A DNA stretch of 64,000 nucleotides from Alteromonas aestuariivivens (GTDB lineage: Bacteria > Pseudomonadota > Gammaproteobacteria > Enterobacterales > Alteromonadaceae): the NCBI RefSeq assembly GCF_003367475.1, contig NZ_QRHA01000001.1:372001-436000 (forward strand), in the 5' to 3' direction. Position 1 is the first letter of the stretch. Each line of letters starts with the position of its first letter. Of this stretch, positions 8,989 through 19,115 are shown one piece after another. A model generated the notes under the pieces. It was not told the DNA's origin and searched no databases. It saw nothing but the letters and a program-made list of their open reading frames with translations. The position numbers and the translations under genes are program-made.

Positions 8989-11885
8989 CCCAATACCTGT
9001 TGCCAGATTTCCGAAACCCGCTGGCGGATTTGGCTTAATACCTCCGTATCTGAGGCGTATTTATGCTCCGCAAGAGTGAGCTGGTGGTAATGGTCCCGCA
9101 ACTTTAGATAACCCTGTTGCAATTGTGTTACTTCTTCCCCTGGCAACAGGCCGGCCTCTCCAACAGCATCCAGAATCCGTAAATTGTCACTGTATCGGGT
9201 CAGGGTTGGGTGTTCATCGGCATAGGCCAGTACCCAGTACTGGGTCAGAAACTCAATGTCGGTAATGCCCCCTTCACACTGTTTCAGGTCAACGCCTTCC
9301 TCTTTGTTGTTCAGCAGGTGGGCACGCATTTTTTCGCGCATGGAGACCACATCTTTTTGCAGCTCTGAACGCGCTCTTTTTGCTCTCAGGGTTTGATGTC
9401 GGATTGAATCAAAAGTAGCGAGTAAGGCTTTGTCACCTGTGATACTCCTGGCCCGAACCAGCGCCTGGTGTTCCCAGGTCCAGGCTTCGTGCCGCTGATA
9501 ATGTTCAAAGCCATCAATATGACAACACAGCAGCCCTGAGTTGCCGGATGGCCGCAGGCGCAGATCGGTTTCATACAACTGACCAAACAGGGTGGTGGTG
9601 TTGAGCAGGTGCATTATGCGTTGGGCAAGCTTGATATAAAACTGCTGTGCGCTGACAGATTTGCTGCCGGTGGTATTGGCCGTGCGCGGCGCATTGTGCA
9701 AAAACACCAGGTCGAGGTCCGAGCCATATCCGAGCTCATAGCCCCCCAGCTTGCCATAACCTATTACGGCAAAGCCGGTATTGGCAGCAGCGGGGCATTC
9801 CTGGGCTCCGGTATTGAGGTGGTCCGGTATGCCGAAGCGGTCAGAAACCTGCCGCCAGGCTTCATGAATGACGCTGTCGAGAACCACTTCAGCCAGTACT
9901 GTCAGTTTGTCACTCACCGCTTCCACCGGCAGGGAACCACTGATGTCACTGGCAGCAATGCGAAGCTGCTGGCAGAGTTTGAATTGTCGCCAGCTATCCA
10001 TCAGTAGTTCTGTGTCTTCGGGTTCAATCCGCAACAGAGTTTGACGAAGTTCATCCTGATAATGCTGCTTGCTAATGAAGATGTCGGCATTCTGTTGCTG
10101 GAGGTACAAGGGAGTGAGTAACTCGTCCAGCAACAAGGGGAAACGCTGGATTTGCTCGCTAATCCAGCCACTGTGATGACACAGCTTCACCAGCTGTTGC
10201 AGAACGTCAGGATTTTCCAGTAGCAGATCCAGGTAGGTGGTTCTTCCGGTAACCGCATTGACAACATCCAGTACCCGGCCAAGAACCTGCCCCGCCTGTT
10301 CGGGGAGCTGACAGGTCAGTACATACAGCAATTCGGGGATAAGTTTATGCAGGGTTTCCTCACCCCGCTCACCCATGCGGTAGGCCCTGAGTTGCTGGCG
10401 GAAGGCGAGCAGTTGGTGATAACACTTTGCTGCTGCCGCTTCGCTAAGCGGTGGGCTCATCAGCTGGGTAAATTCGGATTCATCCAGACCCAATTGCCAT
10501 GCATCGCGACATTTTACGAACAGTTCATCGTTGTGCCCGCGGCTTTCCTGGGGTTCTTCGATTAACTGGTTGAACTGGGCATGTATTTGCGCCATTACCC
10601 GATGCAGACTAGCGTAAAAGGCAGTGTAATCCGGCTCTTTGCACACGGTAAATACAATTTCCTGACCCCATTCCTCGTCGGGCAGGGTCTGGGTCTGTTC
10701 GTCACGCCATTGCTGCAGGGTGTGCTCTACTTTGCGCAGGTAACAATAGTCAGCATACAGGGTGTTCAGGGTAGCCTGGTCTATCAGGTTCAGTTTTTCC
10801 AGTGCCTCGAGGGTTGCCTTAACACTTTGGGTTCTCAGTTGTGGTTGGCGTCCACCGTGAATCAACTGAAAGCTCTGGGCAAAAAACTCCACTTCCCTGA
10901 TCCCGCCCGCACCCAGCTTGATATTGTCGGCCAGGCGTCGGCGTCTTATTTCCCGGGCAATCAGCTGTTTCATGGAGCGCAGCGCGTCTATGGTGGTGAA
11001 ATCCAGATAGCGCCTGAAGGTAAAGGGCGTGAGTATATCCTCAAGTTCTTCAGTGTAGGCGTCAGGAGGGTTCATAATTCGGGCTTTGACCATTGCGAAC
11101 CGCTCCCAGTGGCGGCCCTGCTCCTGGTAATAATCTTCCAGCGCAGCAAAGTGCATGGTCAAGGGCCCGGACTCGCCAAACGGGCGTAGCCGCATATCAA
11201 CCCGAAAGACCTGGCCGTCAGCGGTGATTTTTGCCAGTGCCGAAATCAGCTTTTGCGCCAACCGGTTGAAGAATTGCTGGTTTTCAATGGGCTTGCGGCT
11301 GCCTTCAGTGTGGCCTTTGGCGGGAAAGCTGAAAATCAGGTCAATATCAGATGAAAAGTTGAGTTCCCTGCCGCCGAGTTTCCCCATCCCCAGGATGAGC
11401 ATAGGCAGGGGGCCGTGCTCGCCAACAGGCGTGCCATAGTGTTCACAATGGCGTTGGTATAGCCATTGGTAAGCTTCCAGGATCAGTGCGTCAGCGAGTT
11501 CGGAAACCTGTTTGAGGGAATCTTCGATGATCTGAACGTTGGTAAGATCACGCCAGGCAATACTCATCATATGCCGGTGCCGGAAATGTCGCAGGGCCTG
11601 ATGGAAGTCGTTTTCGTGCTCGATGCCGTATAAAGACTGCCTTAAATGTTCGGCATAACTGCTGTGATTGTGGCAGAGGTGCTCGCCCTGGCTAATAATT
11701 TCCGTCACCCACTCAGGGTGGCGGATGGCCTGTTCGGCAATAAACTCGCTAAGGCCAAATACTTCTGTGAGTAAATTGCTGTGGGAAAGCAGCGCAGAAT
11801 GGCCACCCATGGCATCGCAAAAACGTTGCCAGAACTGAGCGCCACGCTCAATCATAATCCTGTTATTTCTTTGCAGCGTAGGCAT
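8985..11885 (-). CDS. glnE: Bifunctional glutamine synthetase adenylyltransferase/deadenylase
   Basis: Adds AMP to, and removes it from, glutamine synthetase in nitrogen control. There are two nucleotidyltransferase domains, each with the GGxEL...SDxDL signature: GGRELNFSSDIDLIF in the N-terminal half and GGYELGYGSDLDLVF in the C-terminal half, separated by a helical linker. From ATG 11885 it is 966 aa, close to the E. coli protein (946 aa). ATG 11855, with CAGGA just upstream, is an equally plausible start, and the frame stays open to 12017 without good evidence for use. The stop codon overlaps the end of the TcpQ-like gene. Confidence 0.95.
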   Translation of the reverse strand: MPTLQRNNRIMIERGAQFWQRFCDAMGGHSALLSHSNLLTEVFGLSEFIAEQAIRHPEWVTEIISQGEHLCHNHSSYAEHLRQSLYGIEHENDFHQALRHFRHRHMMSIAWRDLTNVQIIEDSLKQVSELADALILEAYQWLYQRHCEHYGTPVGEHGPLPMLILGMGKLGGRELNFSSDIDLIFSFPAKGHTEGSRKPIENQQFFNRLAQKLISALAKITADGQVFRVDMRLRPFGESGPLTMHFAALEDYYQEQGRHWERFAMVKARIMNPPDAYTEELEDILTPFTFRRYLDFTTIDALRSMKQLIAREIRRRRLADNIKLGAGGIREVEFFAQSFQLIHGGRQPQLRTQSVKATLEALEKLNLIDQATLNTLYADYCYLRKVEHTLQQWRDEQTQTLPDEEWGQEIVFTVCKEPDYTAFYASLHRVMAQIHAQFNQLIEEPQESRGHNDELFVKCRDAWQLGLDESEFTQLMSPPLSEAAAAKCYHQLLAFRQQLRAYRMGERGEETLHKLIPELLYVLTCQLPEQAGQVLGRVLDVVNAVTGRTTYLDLLLENPDVLQQLVKLCHHSGWISEQIQRFPLLLDELLTPLYLQQQNADIFISKQHYQDELRQTLLRIEPEDTELLMDSWRQFKLCQQLRIAASDISGSLPVEAVSDKLTVLAEVVLDSVIHEAWRQVSDRFGIPDHLNTGAQECPAAANTGFAVIGYGKLGGYELGYGSDLDLVFLHNAPRTANTTGSKSVSAQQFYIKLAQRIMHLLNTTTLFGQLYETDLRLRPSGNSGLLCCHIDGFEHYQRHEAWTWEHQALVRARSITGDKALLATFDSIRHQTLRAKRARSELQKDVVSMREKMRAHLLNNKEEGVDLKQCEGGITDIEFLTQYWVLAYADEHPTLTRYSDNLRILDAVGEAGLLPGEEVTQLQQGYLKLRDHYHQLTLAEHKYASDTEVLSQIRQRVSEIWQQVLG

Positions 11886-12032
11886 AATACCAACGAAAAG
11901 TCTGTTAAGTGAATAAATTACAAGGCTTTGCCTGTATGGCATAGCCTGTTGAGTCTGGCACAGTTTCAACTTGCTCTCCAGCGCCGTCAACGTCGGTTCT
12001 GCGCAGATAAAAGACATGAGGAATTATTAGCG

Positions 12033-12950
12033 ATGGAAAACCTCGTAAAGCTGGTTACCCTGCCACACGATATGTGGGTCTATCTGGCAATTGATCTTGC
12101 ACTGGCGCTTATGTTGCTGGTGGCGATGAAATGGCTGACCCGAATGTTCAGAAAGGATATGGGGTCGGTGACCGAAGAGTTGGGGGTAAAAGACAATTTT
12201 GCCTTCGGCATCAGCATCGCCGGGGGAATGCTTTCCTTGTGCATCGTACTGGCATCGGCCGTGGGTCGCCACATTGGGCATGGCTATCAGAATGCAGCGC
12301 TTGGCATGCTGACCTTTGGAGTGGTTGGGATTGTGCTGGTGAAGTTCGGTCGTTTTGCACACGACAAGCTGGTACTCAACCGGCTGGATACCATGGAAAT
12401 GATCTCCGAACGCAGCGTGAGTGTAGCGCTTGTAGATGCAGCCAGTCTGGTCGCCAGTGCCATCATTTTGCGCAGTATCATGCTGTGGGTGGAAGGCAGC
12501 AACCTCAACGCCATTATTGCGGTTACCACCGGTTTTATGGTTGTGCTTGCCATTTTGCTTGTTATGACCCGATTTTACGAGGCCCGCTATGCCAGCGAGA
12601 ACCAGAACGATTCGTTTCAGGGGGCGTTGCGAAAAGGTCAGTTGGCGCTGGCAATTGATCATACCGGCAATCTGTTGGGTACCGCCACCATTGTCACCTC
12701 TGCTGCCAGGTTACTGGTCTACGACCCGGCGGGTTACGTCAGCAATATTACCGGTTGGCTGGTAGTGAGCGTGTGTCTGGCATTTGCCCTTCAGTTGACG
12801 GTGCTGTTAAGCAAGAAGATCATTCTTTTTGGCATGAATTATCGTCAGGAAGTCGATCACCAGCACAATGTCGGAGTGGCATCGCTGGGGTTTGCCCTCA
12901 GTATTGGTATTGCCCTGGTTGTTAATGGCGTTCTGGAATTTTTACTCTGA
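12033..12950 (+). CDS. DUF350-family membrane protein
   Basis: 305 aa from ATG 12033 with GAGGAA upstream. It has about eight hydrophobic segments arranged as two similar halves (FAFGISIAGGMLSLCIVLASAV, and later LGFALSIGIALVVNGVLEFLL), as in tandem DUF350 proteins. The family is of unknown function. It is divergent from glnE with an intergenic region of roughly 150 bp that should hold both promoters. Confidence 0.8.
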   Translation: MENLVKLVTLPHDMWVYLAIDLALALMLLVAMKWLTRMFRKDMGSVTEELGVKDNFAFGISIAGGMLSLCIVLASAVGRHIGHGYQNAALGMLTFGVVGIVLVKFGRFAHDKLVLNRLDTMEMISERSVSVALVDAASLVASAIILRSIMLWVEGSNLNAIIAVTTGFMVVLAILLVMTRFYEARYASENQNDSFQGALRKGQLALAIDHTGNLLGTATIVTSAARLLVYDPAGYVSNITGWLVVSVCLAFALQLTVLLSKKIILFGMNYRQEVDHQHNVGVASLGFALSIGIALVVNGVLEFLL

Positions 12951-12971
12951 CAAACAGTACGGTTTGAAGCT

Positions 12972-13340
12972 TCAGACCTCTGGTATTGGCGTTGTCTGAA
13001 ATTGATGTGTGACGTTGGTCAGTTCAGAGTTCATTGGGTGTTGTCCGAGAATCAGAGCCTGTTTTTGCACTCGGGAAAGCGATTTTATTCGCGCTTCCCA
13101 AACCGACGCCTGAGAACGGTCGGTGCTCTGAAAAACCGCCTGCATAACCAGCGGCCCCTTTCCGCGCAATGATTTTGCTCCTCCAACTATTTCACCGCTG
13201 TGCTGACGAAAGCGCCGTACCGGGTCCGTTGTGATGCCCGTATACAGCTGGCCTGTTCGGGTTTGCAGCAGGTAAAGATACCAGCTCGCCGTGGCGCGGG
13301 TTTCTGCTTCTGATGATTTGGCTGTTATACTTCTTGGCAA
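12972..13340 (-). CDS. GIY-YIG nuclease superfamily protein (YhbQ-like)
   Basis: 122 aa beginning at TTG 13340; no ATG is available upstream of the domain. The GIY-YIG core is visible as WYLYLLQTRTGQLYTGITTD, followed by the catalytic arginine region RRFRQH and a WEARIKSLSR block with the metal-binding glutamate. Single-domain proteins of this type (UPF0213) are probably structure-specific DNA nucleases. The start codon is uncertain because no clear ribosome-binding site is seen. It is divergent from hldE by 26 bp. Confidence 0.82.
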   Translation of the reverse strand: MPRSITAKSSEAETRATASWYLYLLQTRTGQLYTGITTDPVRRFRQHSGEIVGGAKSLRGKGPLVMQAVFQSTDRSQASVWEARIKSLSRVQKQALILGQHPMNSELTNVTHQFQTTPIPEV

Positions 13341-13366
13341 TTTTATTGAGGTACTGAAGAAAAATT

Positions 13367-14803
13367 ATGATTCTACCAGATTTCAGCCAGGCCAAAATCC
13401 TGATTGTCGGCGATTTGATGCTCGACCGGTACTGGAGTGGCGGGACCGGACGGATTTCTCCCGAAGCTCCGGTGCCGGTTGTGAACATTCGCGAAAGTGA
13501 AGATCGCCCCGGCGGTGCAGCCAATGTGGCAATCAATGTGGCCACACTTGGTGCCAGTGTCCGTTTGATGGGCCTGTGCGGTAGGGACGAAAATGCTGAA
13601 ATTCTGAAAAGTCGCCTCGCCAGCTTTGACATTGACTGTGATTTTTTCGCCATTGAAGGCCAGGACACCATTACCAAATTACGGGTGATGAGCCGCAATC
13701 AGCAATTGCTGCGGCTTGATTTTGAAAAGAGCTTTGCCGATGACGATAAGTCAGCGCTTTATTCCGCTTTTGAAACGGCCGTTCAGGAGGCTGATCTGGT
13801 GGTGCTGTCAGATTACAACAAAGGCTGTCTGAGTGATCCCCAGGTGCTCATTCAACTGGCGCGACAGCATGGCAAGCCAATTCTGGTTGACCCCAAGGGC
13901 AGCAGCTTTGACAAGTATCGTCAGGCAACCCTTATAACCCCCAATATGGCGGAACTGGCCGGGGTAATGGGCGAAGCTGGAGATGAACAAACCCTGATTG
14001 CGCAGGCTGAGGCCTGCCGCGATGCCCTGGAGTTACCGGCGCTGCTGCTGACCCGTTCGGAGCAGGGGATGACCTTGTTCGAGTCCGGCAAAGAAGCCTT
14101 TCATCTGCCCGCCAAGGCCAAGGAGGTTTATGACGTGACCGGCGCGGGTGACACCGTAGTGTCTACGCTGGCAGTATGTATGGCCACCGGGGTGGCCTTG
14201 TCGGATGCCTGTGTTCTGGCGAATCTGGCGGCCAGTGTGGTTGTGGGCAAACTGGGTACTTCTACCGTGTCTACCACCGAACTGGCGGTCGCGCTTGGGC
14301 ATCAGTCTACACACCTGGATGGTGGAGTGATGACCGAGGAACAGCTGGCTCTGGCACTGGAGCAGGCGCACAAGCGGGGTGAAAAAGTAGTGATGACCAA
14401 CGGGTGTTTCGACATCCTGCATGCCGGTCACGTGTCGTATCTTGATGCCGCCGGAGCATTGGGTGACCGCCTGATTGTTGCGGTGAATACGGACGAGTCG
14501 GTCTCGCGTCTGAAAGGGCCCGGACGACCTGTGAATTCAGTGCAGCGACGTATGGCTGTGCTGGCAGGCCTGAGTTCGGTTGACTGGGTAGTGCCGTTTT
14601 CAGAGGACACTCCACAGCGCCTGATTGCCCGCCTGCTACCTGATGTGCTGGTCAAAGGCGGCGACTACAGGGTGGAAGACATTGCTGGCGGCCGTGAGGT
14701 GCTGGCAAATGGCGGTGAAGTCAAGGTGTTGCATTTTGAAGAAGGAGTTTCTACCACGGGCATCATTGAACGTATTGTGCAAAACCAGCACAAAGAGGCA
14801 TAG
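13367..14803 (+). CDS. hldE: Bifunctional heptose kinase/adenylyltransferase
   Basis: Two activities in ADP-heptose synthesis for LPS core: D-glycero-beta-D-manno-heptose 7-phosphate kinase and heptose 1-phosphate adenylyltransferase. 478 aa, the normal full length. The PfkB-type kinase covers roughly residues 1-320, with RPGGAANVA near 47-55 and the catalytic DVTGAGDTV at 256-264. The cytidylyltransferase-like domain follows from about 340, with [10 protein letters not shown] at 346-355. The ATG is preceded by GAGG. It stands alone, just ahead of the exosortase-associated ATPase gene. Confidence 0.97.
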   Translation: MILPDFSQAKILIVGDLMLDRYWSGGTGRISPEAPVPVVNIRESEDRPGGAANVAINVATLGASVRLMGLCGRDENAEILKSRLASFDIDCDFFAIEGQDTITKLRVMSRNQQLLRLDFEKSFADDDKSALYSAFETAVQEADLVVLSDYNKGCLSDPQVLIQLARQHGKPILVDPKGSSFDKYRQATLITPNMAELAGVMGEAGDEQTLIAQAEACRDALELPALLLTRSEQGMTLFESGKEAFHLPAKAKEVYDVTGAGDTVVSTLAVCMATGVALSDACVLANLAASVVVGKLGTSTVSTTELAVALGHQSTHLDGGVMTEEQLALALEQAHKRGEKVVMTNGCFDILHAGHVSYLDAAGALGDRLIVAVNTDESVSRLKGPGRPVNSVQRRMAVLAGLSSVDWVVPFSEDTPQRLIARLLPDVLVKGGDYRVEDIAGGREVLANGGEVKVLHFEEGVSTTGIIERIVQNQHKEA

Positions 14804-14872
14804 CCCCTGTGCATGCTTTAGGATAAGCTAGCACCAAAGGAAGTTGCCACATTAAGCATTAGCGGTATCACT

Positions 14873-15949
14873 ATGTACGAAAGTTATTATGGACTGGACT
14901 CCAAACCGTTCCAGCTGACGCCGGACCCGGCGTTTTTCTTTGCCAGTAAGTGGCACAAGCGGGCCATGTCCTATTTGCAGTATGGCTTGTCTCAGGCGGA
15001 AGGCTTTATTGTCATTACCGGTGATATTGGTACCGGAAAAACTACCATCGCCAACAGCCTGTTGGCGGACATTCAGGACGATATTGTGGCGGCGCAAATT
15101 GTCACCCCAAAACTTACTCCTGATGAACTGGTCAAAATGGTGGCGGCCAAATTTGAGCTTGATACCGCCGGCAAGAGTAAGGCAGACATTCTTGATGAGC
15201 TGGAAACGTTTCTGTTTACCCTCAGTCAGCGGGGCCAGCGAGCCTTGTTGCTGGTTGATGAAGCACAGAATTTGCCGCTGGAAACCATAGAAGAATTGCG
15301 CATGCTTTCCAATTTCCAGCAGAAAGGAAAGCCGTTGCTGCAGAGTTTCCTGCTGGGGCAGGAAGAGCTTCAGCCGATACTGCGGGCACCCAATATGGAG
15401 CAGTTCCGTCAGCGCATTGTGGCGTCCTGTCACCTTGCTCCTCTGACCCAGGAAGAAACCCGCGCCTACATTGAATACCGTATGCAACATGCCGGCTGGA
15501 ATGGCGACGCTTTGTTTGCTGACGCTGCATTTGAGCGCATTTATCAGTTCACCCGTGGAGTGCCACGGAAAATCAATACTCTGATGGACCGGATCCTGTT
15601 GTTCGGTTTTCTTGAAGAACTTGAAGTTCTGACTGAGGAAGCGGTGAATGCCGTAATCGACGAGGTCAGAGAAGAGATGTTTGTTCCGGATAAACCTTCA
15701 GTTGCTGATGAAGCGGAAGAGATTGAAGTGAGCGTACCAGAGGGAACCCATAAACCGGCGAAGAAGCTCCTGACTCCCAATGGTAATGAGATACAGGATG
15801 CCGAATATTATAAGGCGATGCTCAGTGAACTGGTTGATGCACTGGATGATGCCATCAGCCACAAAATCAAGCTGACCCAGTACATTGACAAGCTGCTGAA
15901 AAAGAAATACCGCACTTACGTGCGACTGAAATCCGATGAAGATCAGTAG
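14873..15949 (+). CDS. XrtA/PEP-CTERM system-associated ATPase (TIGR03015-like)
   Basis: 358 aa AAA ATPase of the ExeA/GspA-like type that accompanies exosortase A loci. The N-terminus MYESYYGLDSKPFQLTPDP is characteristic. Walker A is GDIGTGKT at about 50-58 and Walker B is ALLLVDEAQ at 124-132. The C-terminal extension (about 275-358) is acidic then coiled and lies outside the ATPase core. It is followed by a good intrinsic terminator, so it is probably monocistronic. Its exact role in polysaccharide or PEP-CTERM export is not established. Confidence 0.88.
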   Translation: MYESYYGLDSKPFQLTPDPAFFFASKWHKRAMSYLQYGLSQAEGFIVITGDIGTGKTTIANSLLADIQDDIVAAQIVTPKLTPDELVKMVAAKFELDTAGKSKADILDELETFLFTLSQRGQRALLLVDEAQNLPLETIEELRMLSNFQQKGKPLLQSFLLGQEELQPILRAPNMEQFRQRIVASCHLAPLTQEETRAYIEYRMQHAGWNGDALFADAAFERIYQFTRGVPRKINTLMDRILLFGFLEELEVLTEEAVNAVIDEVREEMFVPDKPSVADEAEEIEVSVPEGTHKPAKKLLTPNGNEIQDAEYYKAMLSELVDALDDAISHKIKLTQYIDKLLKKKYRTYVRLKSDEDQ

Positions 15950-15954
15950 TAAGA

Positions 15955-15983
15955 AAGGTAATCTAATATGATTGCCTTTTTTT
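15955..15983 (+). terminator. Rho-independent terminator after the XrtA-associated ATPase gene
   Basis: A nine-bp stem (15955-15963 aaggtaatc with 15970-15978 gattgcctt, one G-U pair), a six-base loop, and a run of seven T at 15977-15983 lie directly after the stop codon at 15949. Confidence 0.85.
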
Positions 15984-16056
15984 ATGCAATTAAATAAGGT
16001 TGCCTTGTAGTCATGGAGCAACTACAGTAAAAAAAACTCTGTCAGAAAGGAAGACG

Positions 16057-16680
16057 ATGATTGCTGTGCTAACTGGCGATCTAGTGCATTCAAGCAAAAT
16101 GTCGCAGCCGGATTTTAACCGCTCGGTACAGGCTGTAGAGACTTTTATTGCTGATTGTACCGATAAATACGGGGCCCAGGGCTATGGCTATCGCGGCGAT
16201 GCGTTTCAACTGATGTTTCCCGAGCCGCAACCCGCGCTGAACGCAGCACTGCAGTTCAAACTTGCGCTGGGTGCCGGCGTGGGGCTGGAAACGCCAGCCG
16301 ATTGCACATTATCACTGGCGTACGGTGAAGGGACTGTATCGGAAAGTGGCCCCCGTTCGGCGCTTGGAGAAGCTTATGTGTGCTCCGGGCGTAACCTCGA
16401 TAGAGCGGCCCGTGGCAGTATTCATGTCGCAATTTGCGGTGGCTCAGGAGATGAGGAGATGGGGTTGCTGTGTGAGTTTCTCAGTCATCTGCTTGGCAGG
16501 CTGACAACAAGCCAGAAGCAGTTGTTACACTCGTACCTGGAAAGTGGCTTTGCCGAGCATCGTGTACTTGCACAGCAGCTGCATACCAGCCGGCAGAATA
16601 TCAGCCAGCGGCTGGCCGCCATCGGCGCAGAGCTGGTCAGAGATTTTGTGTATTTGGTAAATACACGGGTAGGGGGCTGA
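16057..16680 (+). CDS. SatD family protein
   Basis: 207 aa from ATG 16057, chosen because AAAGGAAG sits just upstream and the family begins MIAVLTGDLV.SS. The N-terminal half is the SatD-type region. The C-terminus (VLAQQLHTSRQNISQRLAAIGAELVRDFVYL) looks like a helix-turn-helix, which suggests regulation or nucleotide-linked sensing. The next gene (DUF3307) begins 1 bp after its stop, an association I recall from other genomes. It interrupts the exosortase locus and has no obvious part in polysaccharide synthesis. Confidence 0.75.
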   Translation: MIAVLTGDLVHSSKMSQPDFNRSVQAVETFIADCTDKYGAQGYGYRGDAFQLMFPEPQPALNAALQFKLALGAGVGLETPADCTLSLAYGEGTVSESGPRSALGEAYVCSGRNLDRAARGSIHVAICGGSGDEEMGLLCEFLSHLLGRLTTSQKQLLHSYLESGFAEHRVLAQQLHTSRQNISQRLAAIGAELVRDFVYLVNTRVGG

Positions 16681-16681
16681 A

Positions 16682-17425
16682 ATGGAATTACTATTGTTTT
16701 TGCTGATGGCCCATCTGATTGGGGATTTTTACGCACAGCCTCTACCCTGGGTGGTATGTCGCACTACACACCACTGGCGTTCGGGCGGGCTGTGGAAACA
16801 CGTTGCGGTTCACGCGGCACTCAATACCGTTGTGGTGGCTTTTTTTGCTCCATCCTGGTGGGCTGGCATGGCGGCGGTGGTTGCGATTGTGGGCAGCCAT
16901 CTGCTCACCGACGTGTGGAAGTCTTATCGCCAGGATATTCTCAGGTTTTTTCTGCTCGATCAGGCTGTGCATATCATTATCCTTCTGCTCGTGGCCTGGT
17001 GGTTTTCCGATCTGACAGTTGAATCACTCATCGGCCTGACAAAACATGTATTTACGCCGGATAACCTGCGTATCGCTCTGGCCTATGTTGTGGCGTGGCG
17101 ACCTGCCTCCATTTTCATTGCCAAAGCGCTTAAACCCCATACCGATGCGCTGCAGCAACACGCTGGGGCGCCCGACGGGCGTCAGGGCCTGCTGTTTGCC
17201 GGGGCATGGATTGGCTATCTGGAACGCAGCCTGGCCTTGTCCTTTGTTTTGCTGGAACAGTTTGCCGGTATCGGCTTTCTGGTGGCGACAAAAACCGTAT
17301 TCCGGTTTGGGGATCTGACTAAGGAGCGGGACATGCGATTGACGGAATATATGATTCTGGGCACCCTGATGAGCTTCAGCGTGGCGCTGTTTGCCGGATG
17401 GGTGATTGCCGGGCAAACCCCATAG
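16682..17425 (+). CDS. DUF3307 membrane protein
   Basis: 247 aa integral membrane protein starting MELLLFLLMAHLIGDFYAQP, the typical DUF3307 opening (LLxAHxxGDFxLQ). Multiple hydrophobic segments are visible between residues 1-20, 40-75, 90-120, 175-200 and 220-245. It is translationally adjacent to the satD-like gene and must be co-transcribed with it. Function unknown. Confidence 0.8.
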   Translation: MELLLFLLMAHLIGDFYAQPLPWVVCRTTHHWRSGGLWKHVAVHAALNTVVVAFFAPSWWAGMAAVVAIVGSHLLTDVWKSYRQDILRFFLLDQAVHIIILLLVAWWFSDLTVESLIGLTKHVFTPDNLRIALAYVVAWRPASIFIAKALKPHTDALQQHAGAPDGRQGLLFAGAWIGYLERSLALSFVLLEQFAGIGFLVATKTVFRFGDLTKERDMRLTEYMILGTLMSFSVALFAGWVIAGQTP

Positions 17426-17464
17426 AGGCCTCTCTACAGGGTAAGCCGGAATGCCAGATTAGGT

Positions 17465-19111
17465 TTATTCGTAGGTGTAACGAATGCCCAGCGTCAGGCG
17501 CCGGTCTTCATAATTGGCACCAAAGTAGCTGTCGGTTAAATCACCATTCTTCTTGACCAAACTGACATCCAGACTGCTGACCAGATACCGGCCAAATTGG
17601 CGTTCCAGCCCGAATGAGGCGTTGGTGTTCTGGCTGTTACCATTGGAAAAGGTGGCAGACTGCTGTTCAATGTCGGCGAAGCGCACACTGGCGTTGATGT
17701 GAGTATGCTGACCAACTGAAAAGCTGGCGTTGATACCGGCTGCCATGGTGGTACGGAACCTGTCCTGATCCAGATAGTCCTCTTCAGTGTGCTGGGCAAA
17801 AAGGCCAAATGTAAGACGGGAAAACTGATAGTTAACCTGCCCGTTTGCCGATTTGCGTAACACAATGTTGTCGTCCAGCTCGAAGTTTTCGGAATTGATC
17901 ACAAACACCTGCTCACCAGACTGCGGTGTGTAGTCGAGATTGTCCGGAAGGTAGCAGGCTGTCAGAGTCGCGTTGTCACCGTAGGGGCAAACCAGCAGGC
18001 CGAGCAGAATCGGGTCAGACAGCAAACGGGACGAATTGGTAATGTCTTCGGAATAGCTCAGACTGGAGCGTAGATACTTGGTATTGTAATTCAACGCACC
18101 ACTGGCACTTTCACCGTAGAAACGCCGCCCGTAACGGGCATCCAGTGACGTGCGTGGGGAGAAAGCCCAGCGCAGATCGATACCCACAAAGGTATCGTCA
18201 CCCGCTTCATCCAAATCGGACTGGCTCTGGTTGGCCGTTACCGACAGGTAGCGGTTTTCCGATTGGCGGTAGGTCAGGCCAACGCCGTAGCTGTCGAATT
18301 CGCGCACATAGGTTTCTGAGCCAGTCACATCCGATACTTCGTTTGATTCGTGACTGGCAGTGAGCCTCAGGCCCCAGTTACCCAATAGCATGGTATCCAG
18401 ATAGCCGTTTGCATCCTGGCTGACAAAATCACCCTGGGCGGCCGTGTTGCGCTCAGTATTCTGGTAACCGCCGGTAACAGACCAAATCAGAATTTTGGCC
18501 TCATCGCCATTACGCAGACTTGCACGGGCTGAGGATGAAGTGCTGTCAAGACCAGCAAAACCGGCAGTCAGGTTTTGCTCAGAATCCACTTTGGCGTAAC
18601 TGACTGATGCCGATGCGCGAACCCAGTCTCCCTGTTCCATGGTCAGATTTGAAGCAATACGGTTGGTTTGGGTTTTGGCCAAATCCTGTTCATTGGCAAG
18701 AAAGTCGGAGACCAGAAAATTTGATGCGTTCGCGTTGCGGTAACTGATACCGCCTGAGGCCTGGAAGCTCAGGAGTCGTTCAATCGCCAGCCAGTTGGCA
18801 CTGTAGCTGTATTCTGCATAATTGTCAGACTGGCTGTTGTCGTTGTTGTCACGGTTCAGGTGGGTCAACGCACCACTGAAATTGCCCAGAAAAGTGCGGC
18901 TTTGATAAGCGGCGTTGAATCTGGGCTTGAGGCTTAGCGTATTCAAAGTTCCTTCGCCCTGGCTGTCAGAATCGACATTCTGGACAATCACATCAGCGTC
19001 GGCTGAAGCCGTAATCTTGACCTGATTTGCCAGGCTCATGGCCGGCAAAGTGCCCAACATTACACAAGAGAGTGGTGCGGCCAGCCGAACGCGCTTACTA
19101 ATCGGTGACAT
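17465..19111 (-). CDS. PEP-CTERM system-associated outer-membrane beta-barrel (TIGR03016-like)
   Basis: 548 aa from ATG 19111; the frame is open further upstream, but this start gives a proper signal peptide (MSPISKRVRLAAPLSC... ending at SLA-NQ) and lies 5 bp behind the kinase gene. The mature part is a series of amphipathic beta strands with many YxxS and SxSY stretches, ending LGIRYTYE. It is the last gene of the left-facing export operon. By position and family it is the outer-membrane porin-like protein of XrtA exopolysaccharide export. Confidence 0.85.
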   Translation of the reverse strand: MSPISKRVRLAAPLSCVMLGTLPAMSLANQVKITASADADVIVQNVDSDSQGEGTLNTLSLKPRFNAAYQSRTFLGNFSGALTHLNRDNNDNSQSDNYAEYSYSANWLAIERLLSFQASGGISYRNANASNFLVSDFLANEQDLAKTQTNRIASNLTMEQGDWVRASASVSYAKVDSEQNLTAGFAGLDSTSSSARASLRNGDEAKILIWSVTGGYQNTERNTAAQGDFVSQDANGYLDTMLLGNWGLRLTASHESNEVSDVTGSETYVREFDSYGVGLTYRQSENRYLSVTANQSQSDLDEAGDDTFVGIDLRWAFSPRTSLDARYGRRFYGESASGALNYNTKYLRSSLSYSEDITNSSRLLSDPILLGLLVCPYGDNATLTACYLPDNLDYTPQSGEQVFVINSENFELDDNIVLRKSANGQVNYQFSRLTFGLFAQHTEEDYLDQDRFRTTMAAGINASFSVGQHTHINASVRFADIEQQSATFSNGNSQNTNASFGLERQFGRYLVSSLDVSLVKKNGDLTDSYFGANYEDRRLTLGIRYTYE

Positions 19112-19115
19112 AGAA

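Noticed and set aside
12027-12662. Minus-strand open frame opposite the DUF350 gene
   Set aside because: Shadow frame; the plus strand shows repeated membrane helices and a proper ribosome site.
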